DNA of 11,620 nucleotides from Flavobacteriaceae bacterium UBA5079. Lineage in GTDB: Bacteria > Bacteroidota > Bacteroidia > Flavobacteriales > Flavobacteriaceae. The translations under genes and the position numbers were made by a program. The stretch spans positions 33,184-44,803 of the forward strand of contig DIAL01000092.1 of assembly GCA_002414705.1 (NCBI GenBank). Direction: 5' to 3'. The notes under the pieces are model-generated. The model made no database searches and was not told the DNA's origin. It worked only from the letters and a program-made list of their open reading frames with translations. This document shows, piece by piece, positions 1 to 7,470 of this stretch (the first letter of the stretch is position 1; each line of letters starts with the position of its first letter).

Positions 1-461
1 TTATGAAACACATGCACATTCGTTCAGGTGATGATGATTTATTTATTAATGAAATTGCGACATCAAGCAACACCAGTATTTGTGTTACAAAAGACAGTTT
101 TACTATGTCTAACCCAAAAACAAGTTTTAAATCTTGGGTTACTCAAAAAAAACGACATATTACAACGGCCGAACATTACAAAACAAGTCACAAAACCATA
201 TTAGCCTTATTTTACATATCGCAATTAGTATTTTGGTTAACAGGAATAACACTTTTAAGCTTCTTATTTCATTGGGAAGTAGTTTTGGTCTTTATAAGCT
301 TACGTTTTATTTGTCAGTTTGTAATTATATCATTCATATCAAAGAAATTAGACGAACGGGATTTAATGCCATTCCTTCCTTTTTTAGAATTCTTTTTAAT
401 TGTTTTTCAATTGACTATATTTATATCCAACCTGATATCAAAACCTAAACATTGGAAATAA
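1..461 (+). CDS. C-terminal part of a membrane family 2 glycosyltransferase (5' end outside window)
   Basis: This is the last ~152 residues of a processive-type GT2 glycosyltransferase, which would transfer a sugar from a nucleotide-sugar donor at the inner membrane; the substrate is unknown. The reading frame is open to the left edge, so the Met codon at 3 is almost certainly internal. What is visible fits the end of the catalytic domain: an acidic GDDDLFINE motif (residues 9-17 counted from position 3), followed by WVTQKKRH (45-52), which resembles the QxxRW acceptor motif with His in place of Trp. Three hydrophobic membrane segments follow at about 65-87, 90-113 and 122-146, then a basic tail. 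It overlaps the downstream sigma factor gene by 10 bases, suggesting co-translation. The family call is firm; the sugar and pathway are unknown because the donor-binding half is missing. Confidence 0.8.
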   Translation, partial: MKHMHIRSGDDDLFINEIATSSNTSICVTKDSFTMSNPKTSFKSWVTQKKRHITTAEHYKTSHKTILALFYISQLVFWLTGITLLSFLFHWEVVLVFISLRFICQFVIISFISKKLDERDLMPFLPFLEFFLIVFQLTIFISNLISKPKHWK

Positions 462-1000
462 CCCAAGCCATAGAACGCGCAAAAAGCAACGACCAAAAAG
501 CCTTTAATTTTTTATTGGATACGTTTTGGGATAACGTGTATGGTTTTCAACTTAAACGTGTAAAAAACGAAAATGATGCGGAAGATATTACCATCCAAAC
601 GTTTTCAAAAGCATTCGATAAAATTGAAACGTATAATAGCGATTACAGTTTTAAAACATGGCTGATTACCATTTCCAAGAATATTCACATTGATTTAATT
701 CGGAAGCAAAAAAATTCCATTTCAGATACCATAACCCATAGCAATGAAGATGGTTATCAAGATATTTTAGACGATTCGCCTTCTCCTGAAGACAAACTAA
801 TTACAGAGCAAAATTTAGCAAAACTACTGCGCGACATTAAAAAACTGAAGCCACATTATCAGGAAGTTATTAATTTAAGATACTTTCAAGAATTGAGCTA
901 CAAAGAAATTTCTCAAGAAATTGACGAACCCATAAATAATGTAAAAGTTAAATTGCTTCGTGCTAAAAAATTATTGGCTGAAATTATCATAAATCTATGA
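452..1000 (+). CDS. ECF-type RNA polymerase sigma-70 family factor with TTG start
   Basis: A 182-residue, two-domain sigma factor that would direct core RNA polymerase to specific promoters. Sigma region 2 lies at about residues 15-87, with the typical NENDAEDITIQTF stretch (39-51) and FKTWLITISKNIHIDLIRKQ (67-86) for core binding and -10 recognition. An acidic linker (about 90-115) follows, then the region 4 helix-turn-helix (about 120-178), including LSYKEIS and the recognition helix around NNVKVKLLRAKK. The start is unusually well determined: an in-frame stop sits at 446-448, and the protein has no internal methionine, so TTG at 452 is the only standard start that gives the complete domain. 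The gene overlaps the glycosyltransferase end by 10 bases and the transporter start by 4 bases (ATGA at 997-1000). No anti-sigma factor is adjacent in the window. Its regulon cannot be told from the sequence. Confidence 0.9.
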   Translation: MEITQAIERAKSNDQKAFNFLLDTFWDNVYGFQLKRVKNENDAEDITIQTFSKAFDKIETYNSDYSFKTWLITISKNIHIDLIRKQKNSISDTITHSNEDGYQDILDDSPSPEDKLITEQNLAKLLRDIKKLKPHYQEVINLRYFQELSYKEISQEIDEPINNVKVKLLRAKKLLAEIIINL

Positions 1001-2211
1001 CAATAAGTTTAAAAAAAATTGGCCCAGGCCTTTTATTTGCAGGTGCTGCTATTGGTGTTTCTCATTTAGTGCAATCTACAAAAGCTGGAGCAGAATTTGG
1101 TTTTGGACTTATCTGGGCATTATTACTCGTTAATGTAATTAAGTATCCCTTTTTTAAATATGGCCCTCTATATACAGTAGCAACTGGCGAAAGCTTGTTA
1201 GAAGGCTATAAAAAATTAGGCAAAGGACTTTTGTTAGCGTATTTAGTTATAACGTTTGCCTCAATGTTTACCATACAAACGGCAGTAACAACAGTAACTG
1301 CGAGCATTGCTAGCACCTTATTTCAAATAGATTGGCCCACCAAATATTGGTCTCTTATTATTTTAATCCTGTGTTTCGGGTTATTAGTAAAAGGGAAATA
1401 CGTTTTTTTAGACAAGCTTATGAAAATTATTGTTATACTCTTAACAATAACAACTATAGTAGCGGTAATTTTAGCTATAAACCACAACAAAGAACCTTTA
1501 AATTTAGCACAACATCTACCCTCAAATAGCATCGAAATCGCATTTTTAATCGCTTTTATGGGATGGATGCCAGCACCTCTTGATGTTTCTGTCTGGCACT
1601 CTTTATGGGCTGTAGAAAAAAAGAAATTACAACCGGAAACATCAAAAAAAATAAGTATGCTAGATTTTAACATAGGCTATTTAACAACCGTATTAATAGG
1701 TATGTGTTTTTTAGCTTTAGGCGCATTAATTATGTTTAAATCTAATGAAAGTTTTAGCGATTCTGGAAGTGCTTTTGCTACACAACTAATTAATATGTAC
1801 ACCAAGAGTCTTGGTAATTGGGCTTATTGGCTTATTGGTATTGCTGCACTAACAACCATGTTAAGCACTACGTTTACTACATTAGATGCCTCACCAAGAT
1901 CCATGAGTAAAGCCTTGCAATTATTTGGGAATAAGTCTAAATTTAATAGCTATATTTTTTGGTTACTAATACTAACTGTAGGATCAATTATTATCTTATT
2001 TGGTTTTGTTTCTCAAATGGGGATCCTTATTAAAATATCCACTATTTTATCTTTTTTAACGGCTCCATTTTATGCTATTATAAATTATAAATTAATAATT
2101 AGTAAGCATACACCCAAAGCCTTTCAACCTTCTACATTAATGAAGTTATATAGTACATTAAGTATATTACTTTTAATTGGGTTTAGTATTTGGTTCCTTT
2201 CTACGTTTTAG
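997..2211 (+). CDS. Nramp-fold (SLC11-like) membrane transporter with atypical metal site
   Basis: A 404-residue inner-membrane protein with about 11 hydrophobic segments and the Nramp-family opening KKIGPGLLFAGAAIG (6-20), so the fold assignment is good. Nramp proteins carry divalent metals such as Mn2+ or Fe2+ with protons, using DPGN in helix 1 and an A/MPH motif in helix 6. Here helix 1 reads AAIGVSHLVQS (17-27), with no DPGN. Helix 6 reads GWMPAPLDVSVW (189-200), where the MPH histidine is replaced and an Asp lies a few residues on. The substrate therefore cannot be assumed to be Mn2+ or Fe2+. Candidates are another divalent cation through a re-formed site, or a non-metal solute. Translation is probably coupled to the sigma factor through the ATGA overlap. 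The stop is TAG at 2209-2211. Length and topology look intact, so this appears to be a functional divergent clade rather than a decayed gene. Confidence 0.85.
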   Translation: MTISLKKIGPGLLFAGAAIGVSHLVQSTKAGAEFGFGLIWALLLVNVIKYPFFKYGPLYTVATGESLLEGYKKLGKGLLLAYLVITFASMFTIQTAVTTVTASIASTLFQIDWPTKYWSLIILILCFGLLVKGKYVFLDKLMKIIVILLTITTIVAVILAINHNKEPLNLAQHLPSNSIEIAFLIAFMGWMPAPLDVSVWHSLWAVEKKKLQPETSKKISMLDFNIGYLTTVLIGMCFLALGALIMFKSNESFSDSGSAFATQLINMYTKSLGNWAYWLIGIAALTTMLSTTFTTLDASPRSMSKALQLFGNKSKFNSYIFWLLILTVGSIIILFGFVSQMGILIKISTILSFLTAPFYAIINYKLIISKHTPKAFQPSTLMKLYSTLSILLLIGFSIWFLSTF

Positions 2212-2234
2212 GAGCTATTTTATTTTTTATCTCG

Positions 2235-2242
2235 TATCTTTG
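2235..2242 (+). promoter_or_regulatory. Bacteroidota -7 promoter element upstream of lipA
   Basis: TATCTTTG matches the Bacteroidota consensus TAnnTTTG exactly and lies in the 50-base gap between the transporter stop and the lipA ATG. Transcription would start around 2246-2250, leaving a leader of roughly 12-16 bases. I do not see a clear TTG or TTTG -33 element at the usual distance. This suggests lipA-gap is its own transcription unit rather than an extension of the sigma/transporter run. Confidence 0.6.
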
Positions 2243-2261
2243 CAACGGAAATTTTTAGTCT

Positions 2262-3140
2262 ATGAAAACAGAAACAATTTCAAATATTTTACCTGAACGT
2301 CAAGCAAAACCAAAATGGTTGCGTGTAAAATTGCCTACAGGCAAGAAATATACAGAATTACGGAGTTTGGTTGATAAATACAGCCTAAACACCATCTGCA
2401 CCTCTGGAAGTTGTCCAAATATGGGTGAATGTTGGGGAGAAGGTACTGCAACCTTTATGATTTTAGGAAATGTCTGCACACGTTCTTGTGGTTTTTGTGG
2501 TGTAAAAACTGGTAGACCAGAAACGGTAGATTGGGACGAACCTGAAAAAGTAGCACGCTCCATTAAACTCATGCAAATTAAGCATGCCGTTTTAACGAGT
2601 GTTGATCGGGATGATTTAAAAGACATGGGAAGTATAATGTGGGCAGAAACTGTAAAATCTGTCAGACGTATGAATCCGGAAACAACACTGGAAACCCTTA
2701 TTCCCGATTTTCAAGGGATTGAACAACACATTGATAGAATTATAGATGTAGCACCAGAAGTGGTATCTCACAACATTGAAACCGTACGTCGTTTAACACG
2801 CGAAGTACGTATCCAAGCAAAATATGACCGAAGTATGGGTGTTTTAAAATACTTAAAAGAACAAGGTCAACGCAGAACTAAATCTGGAATTATGCTCGGT
2901 TTGGGTGAAGAACGCGAAGAAGTTATTGAAACCCTTCACGATTTGCGAGCTAATGATGTGGATGTAGTAACTATTGGGCAATATTTACAACCTAGCAAAA
3001 AACATTTACCAGTTAAGCGCTTTATTATGCCAGATCAATTTGAGGAATATAAAGAAATTGGTCTAAATTTAGGTTTCAGACATGTGGAAAGTAGCGCACT
3101 AGTGCGCTCATCTTACAAAGCTCAAAAACATATTAATTAA
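2262..3140 (+). CDS. lipA: Lipoyl synthase
   Basis: A 292-residue radical-SAM enzyme that inserts two sulfurs at C6 and C8 of protein-bound octanoyl groups, giving the lipoyl cofactor of pyruvate and 2-oxoglutarate dehydrogenases and the glycine cleavage system. The full signature is present. The auxiliary cluster cysteines C46, C51 and C57 lie in [12 protein letters not shown]. The radical-SAM CX3CX2C is at C72, C76 and C79 in CTRSCGFC. The C-terminal RSSY (282-285) supplies the serine ligand to the auxiliary cluster. Length is typical. It has its own likely promoter at 2235-2242. The stop codon shares one base with the ATG of the GAPDH gene, suggesting coupled translation. An octanoyltransferase (lipB) is not in the window, so its location is unknown. 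Confidence 0.98.
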   Translation: MKTETISNILPERQAKPKWLRVKLPTGKKYTELRSLVDKYSLNTICTSGSCPNMGECWGEGTATFMILGNVCTRSCGFCGVKTGRPETVDWDEPEKVARSIKLMQIKHAVLTSVDRDDLKDMGSIMWAETVKSVRRMNPETTLETLIPDFQGIEQHIDRIIDVAPEVVSHNIETVRRLTREVRIQAKYDRSMGVLKYLKEQGQRRTKSGIMLGLGEEREEVIETLHDLRANDVDVVTIGQYLQPSKKHLPVKRFIMPDQFEEYKEIGLNLGFRHVESSALVRSSYKAQKHIN

Positions 3141-4156
3141 TGATTCGGATTGGTATTAATGGTTTTGGAAGAATTGGCAGACGCGTATTTAGGTTGCTTC
3201 ATAACCACCCAGAATTAGAAGTTGTTGCTATTAATGATTTAGCAGACGCCAAAACGCTGAGCCATTTATTAAAATATGATAGTATTCATGGTGTTTTTCA
3301 TGAAACCATATCACATGATGATAACCATATCATTATTAATGGCGAAAAAATCCTATTATCTCACGAAAACCATCCTAAAAATATTGATTGGAAATCACCC
3401 AAAGTTGATTATGTCATAGAGTCTACAGGTAAGTTTAAAACAAAAGACGTTCTAGAACATCATATTACAAATGGTGCTAAACGGGTTATTTTAAGTGTTC
3501 CTTCAGAAGATGATTCCATAAAAACCATCGTTTTAGGTATTAATGAGTCCAGTCTAGATGGTACGGAAACCATTATTTCAAATGCCTCCTGCACCACCAA
3601 TAATGCAGCACCAATGATGGATGTGATTCATAAATTATGCGGTATAAAACAAGCTTATATAACAACCATTCATTCGTTTACTACAGATCAAAGTCTACAC
3701 GACCAACCGCATCGCGATTTGCGTCGTGCCCGTGCAGCTGGTCAGTCCATAGTACCAACTACTACTGGAGCAGCTAAAGCACTAACGCGTATTTTCCCAG
3801 AACTATCAGATGTTATTGGTGGATGTGGCATTCGAGTTCCAGTGGCAAATGGTTCATTAACAGATATCACCTTCAATGTTGAAAATGCAGCTAGTATAGA
3901 AACTGTAAATGATGCCTTTAAAAAAGCTTCTGAAGGGTATTTAAAAAATGTATTAGCATATACAGAAGATCCCATCGTTTCCATTGATATTGTAGGAAAT
4001 CCACACTCCTGTGTATTCGATTCCCAGATGACATCTGTCATCGGAAATATGGTAAAAATAATTGGCTGGTATGATAATGAAACTGCCTATTCTCAAAGAA
4101 TCATTGATTTAATTTGCTTTTTATCGGCTAAAAAACAACTTTTATCGAATAAATAA
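3140..4156 (+). CDS. gap: Type I glyceraldehyde-3-phosphate dehydrogenase
   Basis: A 338-residue cytoplasmic GAPDH that oxidatively phosphorylates glyceraldehyde-3-phosphate to 1,3-bisphosphoglycerate, or runs the reverse reaction in gluconeogenesis. The Rossmann motif INGFGRIGRR (6-15) is present, and D33 in INDLAD favours NAD+. The catalytic Cys is C151 in SNASCTTN and the partner His is H178 in TTIHSF. The phosphate-site segments DLRRARAAGQSIVPTTTG (183-200) and the C-terminal GWYDNETAYSQR (319-330) are intact. One departure is that the usual SCTTNC reads SCTTNN, so the second active-site cysteine is Asn155; this change does not remove the catalytic residue. Many flavobacteria have more than one GAPDH, and this may be the paralog rather than the main glycolytic enzyme. 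Erythrose-4-phosphate dehydrogenase is less likely given the standard phosphate-site motifs. It overlaps lipA by one base (TAATG). Confidence 0.94.
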   Translation: MIRIGINGFGRIGRRVFRLLHNHPELEVVAINDLADAKTLSHLLKYDSIHGVFHETISHDDNHIIINGEKILLSHENHPKNIDWKSPKVDYVIESTGKFKTKDVLEHHITNGAKRVILSVPSEDDSIKTIVLGINESSLDGTETIISNASCTTNNAAPMMDVIHKLCGIKQAYITTIHSFTTDQSLHDQPHRDLRRARAAGQSIVPTTTGAAKALTRIFPELSDVIGGCGIRVPVANGSLTDITFNVENAASIETVNDAFKKASEGYLKNVLAYTEDPIVSIDIVGNPHSCVFDSQMTSVIGNMVKIIGWYDNETAYSQRIIDLICFLSAKKQLLSNK

Positions 4157-4157
4157 T

Positions 4158-4165
4158 TATATTTG
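4158..4165 (+). promoter_or_regulatory. Likely -7 promoter element for the hybrid kinase gene
   Basis: TATATTTG matches TAnnTTTG exactly and lies directly after the GAPDH stop codon (4154-4156), 21 bases before the kinase ATG. Transcription would start at about 4170. No convincing -33 element or terminator is visible between the two genes, so read-through from lipA-gap may also contribute. Confidence 0.5.
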
Positions 4166-4186
4166 TCGGCAATCGTTATATGAATC

Positions 4187-6415
4187 ATGTCCCAGATAAA
4201 TAAATATATATACTTTATTTTTATGCTGTTAAGCTTCAGTTTATCAGCGCAAGATGAAATTAGTGAAGATATTGAGGCCATTCAAATAAACATTGACTAC
4301 AAGATAAATCAAGCACAACAAGATATTGAAAGCAGCGATTATTTTGAAGCTCAAAAAAAACTAGAAGAAGCACTCGTTCTTGCTGAAAAAATTAGCACAA
4401 AAAAAAGTATTGGTATCATTTATGCCAAGCTTGGTAAGCTTCAATATATAATTGAAGAACCAGATTCTGCACTTACAAGTTTATTTAAAGCTAACGAAAT
4501 TCAGCGAATTATAAAAGACGATGTTAATCGTGCCGAGACATACAAAACTATAGGAAACGTCTATAATAGTAAAAAAGAGTATCGACAAGCACTAGATTAT
4601 TATGTATCTGCAAACACGCTTTTTGATCAAGAAGGTTTAGATGACTTTGTTGCAGAAGTACTACTTAACGAAGGAAAAGCACTCATAAAAATAAAAGATT
4701 ACAAAAAAGCAAATAAACAATTAGAACGATCTATTGCACTTGCTAACCGCTACGAACTAGATAAAATTAAGAGTAGCGCCATGATCCATAACGGACTAGC
4801 CTTAAGCCTTCTAGGCGAACAAGAAGCCGGCTTAGAGTCTGCTGCAAAAGGTGTTCAATTAGCAAAGGATTATAAATTTAATACTGTACTTACCAATGGT
4901 TATTTAATTTTAAGCGATTTAAATGAATCTAATGGAGACTTCAAGTCATCGTCAGAATACTTAAAAAAGTACATGACGCTTTCTGATTCTTTATTACAGG
5001 TAAAACGTGCAAATCTATCTCCAGAAAAGCGCATCAAGATTTTATTAAACAACCAGACAGAATTTCAAAAAGAACAAGCAGCTAACCTTGAAGAAAAAAT
5101 TAAGGAGAATAATTTAAGTAAACTTACCACCATTTTAAGTATTGCATTAATTACTATTTTATCATTACTGACCTTGTCTTTATATAAAAACAATAATATA
5201 AGACTAAAAACTAACAATATGCTTCACATTAAAAACAGTGAACTTATTGTTGCCATGGAAAAAGCAGAATTAGCTTCCAAAACCAAAGCAAACTTCTTGT
5301 CTACGGTTACCCACGAGTTACGAACACCACTCTATGCGGTTACTGGTTTAACCAATATGTTGTTGGATGAAGATCCAAAACCAAACCAGATTCAACATTT
5401 AAAATCTCTTAAATTTTCTGGTGAATATTTACTAACATTTATAAACGATATTCTTCAAATAAATAAAATTGAAGCCAATAAAGTAGATATCGAGCCGGAA
5501 AACTTCAACTTGAAAAAGAAAATAACTAATGTTATTGCAGCATTAAATAATTCGGCTAACGATAACAACACCAAATTACATTTAGATTATGGACATGACG
5601 TGCCAGAAACCTACAATGCAGATCAGCTTAAAATATCCCAAATACTAATTAATTTAATTGGTAACTCCATAAAATTTACAAAAGATGGAGACATATGTAT
5701 ACGCACTAAAAAACTGCATCAAGATGGTGATAATTATACCATTCGCTTTGAAGTTGAAGATAATGGTATTGGAATTAGTCAAGAAAAACAAGAAAAACTT
5801 TTTGAAAGCTTCTCTCAAGGATCCATTCAGATTAATCGTAAATATGGCGGAACTGGTCTAGGTTTATCCATTGTTAAAGGACTTATAGAAATATTGAAAG
5901 GTAAAATTTATTTAAAAAGTGAAATTGGAAAAGGCTCTAATTTTATTTTTGAAATACCTATGAAATATGCAGAGCCTAAAGCGAAACCTAAAAAAGTGGA
6001 TTACTTTAATAATGTTGCTGACGTTGATTTAGAGAATATTAAAATATTAGTTGTTGAGGATAACAAAATCAATCAGATGATTACGAAGAAAATCCTGAAC
6101 AAAATGAAATTAAATTGTGATATTGTTGATAACGGTGAAGAGGCTGTTGAAAAAGTAAATACTGAAAATTACGATGTGGTTTTAATGGATATTCATATGC
6201 CAGGAATTAGCGGTCTTGAAGCCACAAAACGCATTCGTAAATTTGATGAAAACATAACAATATTTGCCTTAACTGCCGTAACTATTGAAGATAAAATGCA
6301 TGAGTTTGACGAAGCTGGATTTACAGATATTATTTCAAAACCATTTAAACAAGAGGATTTTGAGAAAAAACTCTACGAAGCTTTAATTGGTAATAGTGAA
6401 GCTAAATCTGTTTAA
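4187..6415 (+). CDS. Hybrid sensor histidine kinase with periplasmic TPR domain and C-terminal receiver
   Basis: A 742-residue inner-membrane two-component kinase. A signal peptide (about residues 1-21, ending SLSAQ) is followed by a predicted periplasmic TPR solenoid (about 45-275) with repeated motifs such as AETYKTIGNVYNSKKEYRQA. A charged helix (280-310) and one membrane segment (about 312-332) come next. In the cytoplasm, a helical linker leads to the HisKA domain with phospho-acceptor H376 in STVTHELRTPL. The ATPase has its N box at N493 (LIGNSIKFT), G1 box DNGIGI (525-530) and G2 GGTGLGL (554-560). The receiver (about 617-730) has acidic pair E624/D625, phospho-acceptor D668 in VVLMDIHMPG, T696 and K718 in SKPF. 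All catalytic residues are intact. There is no Hpt domain, DNA-binding output or separate response regulator nearby, so its partners must be encoded elsewhere. The signal sensed is unknown. Confidence 0.95.
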   Translation: MSQINKYIYFIFMLLSFSLSAQDEISEDIEAIQINIDYKINQAQQDIESSDYFEAQKKLEEALVLAEKISTKKSIGIIYAKLGKLQYIIEEPDSALTSLFKANEIQRIIKDDVNRAETYKTIGNVYNSKKEYRQALDYYVSANTLFDQEGLDDFVAEVLLNEGKALIKIKDYKKANKQLERSIALANRYELDKIKSSAMIHNGLALSLLGEQEAGLESAAKGVQLAKDYKFNTVLTNGYLILSDLNESNGDFKSSSEYLKKYMTLSDSLLQVKRANLSPEKRIKILLNNQTEFQKEQAANLEEKIKENNLSKLTTILSIALITILSLLTLSLYKNNNIRLKTNNMLHIKNSELIVAMEKAELASKTKANFLSTVTHELRTPLYAVTGLTNMLLDEDPKPNQIQHLKSLKFSGEYLLTFINDILQINKIEANKVDIEPENFNLKKKITNVIAALNNSANDNNTKLHLDYGHDVPETYNADQLKISQILINLIGNSIKFTKDGDICIRTKKLHQDGDNYTIRFEVEDNGIGISQEKQEKLFESFSQGSIQINRKYGGTGLGLSIVKGLIEILKGKIYLKSEIGKGSNFIFEIPMKYAEPKAKPKKVDYFNNVADVDLENIKILVVEDNKINQMITKKILNKMKLNCDIVDNGEEAVEKVNTENYDVVLMDIHMPGISGLEATKRIRKFDENITIFALTAVTIEDKMHEFDEAGFTDIISKPFKQEDFEKKLYEALIGNSEAKSV

Positions 6416-7423
6416 TTAACTAATTTTTATATAATCTAAAATACAATTCTTGAAAATATCCTGCTCTTGAATAACAGCCTTTATAGGTATATAAAATAAT
6501 TTCTCACACAGACTTTCATGGACTTTCAAGCGCATAAAATCTTTTTCAGTAGTTAATATAACATGCTGTTGTTCCAATATTGAAATATCTTCATCTTTAA
6601 AAGCATAATGATCAGGAAAATTTAGATGCTGAAACTGTAAACCACTATTTTTTAAATGCGCTACTAAAGGACTCGCATTGGCTATTCCAGTAACCAAGGT
6701 AACGTTTTCTAAATCTAATAAGTTTCTACTTTCATTTTCTGAAAAAACCACATCTGAATAATCTATAAAACTAAAAACCACTTTTTGATTCGCGTTTGGT
6801 TTCAATTTTAATCTAATCTGCTCTTTTTTGGAAACAGAAATATCTTTAGGACATTTTGTTACAACAATTATTTGTGCACGTTTAGCACCTTGTCTCGGCT
6901 CACGCAAATTTCCAGTTGGCAAAACCCAATCATCAGAATATAAATCTTGATATGTTGTGAGTAAGATATAAAATCCAGCTCTTACTTTACGGTGTTGAAA
7001 CGCATCATCCAATAAAATAACATCAGGTTTTTTTGGTAAACCTATTAATTTTTCAATACCACGCTGCCTGTTAGAGTCTACAGCAACGTATACCTCATTA
7101 TGAAACTTGCTGTAAAACTGAAACGGTTCATCGCCTAACGTTTTAGCATTATCAGTCGTATCAGCCAATCGAAACCCATCTGTTTCCCGTTTATATCCGC
7201 GACTTAAGGTAGCTACTTGATACGTATTTTTTAAAAGTGCAATTAAAAGTTCAATCATTGGCGATTTTCCAGTTCCGCCAGTACTTAAATTTCCAACACA
7301 TATAATAGGAAGATTATAGGATTTACTTTTAAAAAATCCCAAATCGTAAAATCGGTTTCGCATCCAAGTCACCAAATAGTAAATAGGAACAATTGGAAAT
7401 AATATTTTTCGAAGAAGCTTCAT
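6416..7423 (-). CDS. lpxK: Tetraacyldisaccharide 4'-kinase
   Basis: Phosphorylates the 4' position of the lipid A disaccharide precursor with ATP at the inner membrane, a late step of lipid A synthesis. I place the start at 7423 (335 residues), giving MKLLRKILFP followed by the usual N-terminal membrane-associated helix. An in-frame ATG at 7462 would add 13 residues that do not look like the family and would run across the promoter element of the divergent gene. Motifs in 335-residue numbering are the Walker A GGTGKSP (49-55), GDEP (97-100), VDSNRQRG (115-122), the acidic LDDAFQHR (138-145), GNLREP (171-176), FPDHY (269-273) and TTEKD (291-295). Length is normal. A possible promoter (TACTTTCG, one mismatch to TAnnTTTG) lies just before 7423, which would leave almost no leader. 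The stop codon directly abuts that of the convergent histidine kinase. No other lipid A genes are nearby. Confidence 0.95.
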   Translation of the reverse strand: MKLLRKILFPIVPIYYLVTWMRNRFYDLGFFKSKSYNLPIICVGNLSTGGTGKSPMIELLIALLKNTYQVATLSRGYKRETDGFRLADTTDNAKTLGDEPFQFYSKFHNEVYVAVDSNRQRGIEKLIGLPKKPDVILLDDAFQHRKVRAGFYILLTTYQDLYSDDWVLPTGNLREPRQGAKRAQIIVVTKCPKDISVSKKEQIRLKLKPNANQKVVFSFIDYSDVVFSENESRNLLDLENVTLVTGIANASPLVAHLKNSGLQFQHLNFPDHYAFKDEDISILEQQHVILTTEKDFMRLKVHESLCEKLFYIPIKAVIQEQDIFKNCILDYIKIS

Positions 7424-7428
7424 AACAA

Positions 7429-7436
7429 CGAAAGTA
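7429..7436 (-). promoter_or_regulatory. Possible -7 element for lpxK
   Basis: Read on the minus strand, TACTTTCG differs from TAnnTTTG at one base. It ends only 5 bases before the lpxK ATG at 7423, so the transcript would be leaderless or nearly so. This is a weak call that rests on position and a near match. Confidence 0.25.
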
Positions 7437-7443
7437 ATTATTT

Positions 7444-7451
7444 TATCTTTG
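7444..7451 (+). promoter_or_regulatory. Bacteroidota -7 promoter element for the Nif3-like gene
   Basis: TATCTTTG matches TAnnTTTG exactly, 19 bases before the ATG at 7471 and giving a leader of about 12-15 bases. The same octamer precedes lipA at a similar distance. It falls within the sequence that would be coding if lpxK began at 7462, which supports the shorter lpxK start. Confidence 0.6.
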
Positions 7452-7470
7452 ATGTTAAACATAAATAGAA

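Noticed and set aside
134..448. A 104-codon plus-strand open frame inside the glycosyltransferase region.
   Set aside because: It lies in a different frame fully inside the glycosyltransferase end, which has recognisable family motifs; the alternative product resembles nothing.
1323..1673. A minus-strand open frame of 116 codons opposite the transporter gene.
   Set aside because: It is antisense to conserved membrane helices of the Nramp-like protein and shows no family features; treated as a shadow, as is the small plus-strand frame at 1332-1529.
2300..2626. A minus-strand open frame opposite lipA.
   Set aside because: It overlaps the conserved cluster-binding region of lipoyl synthase and has no promoter or recognisable domain.
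3742..4041. A minus-strand open frame opposite the GAPDH gene.
   Set aside because: Antisense to conserved GAPDH sequence; no independent support.
4093..4281. A 62-codon minus-strand frame covering the junction between the GAPDH and kinase genes.
   Set aside because: It overlaps both real genes and the candidate kinase promoter; no recognisable features.
7424..7462. The longer lpxK start at 7462.
   Set aside because: The extra 13 residues are not family-like and would cover the exact promoter element of the divergent gene; ATG 7423 gives the usual LpxK N-terminus.
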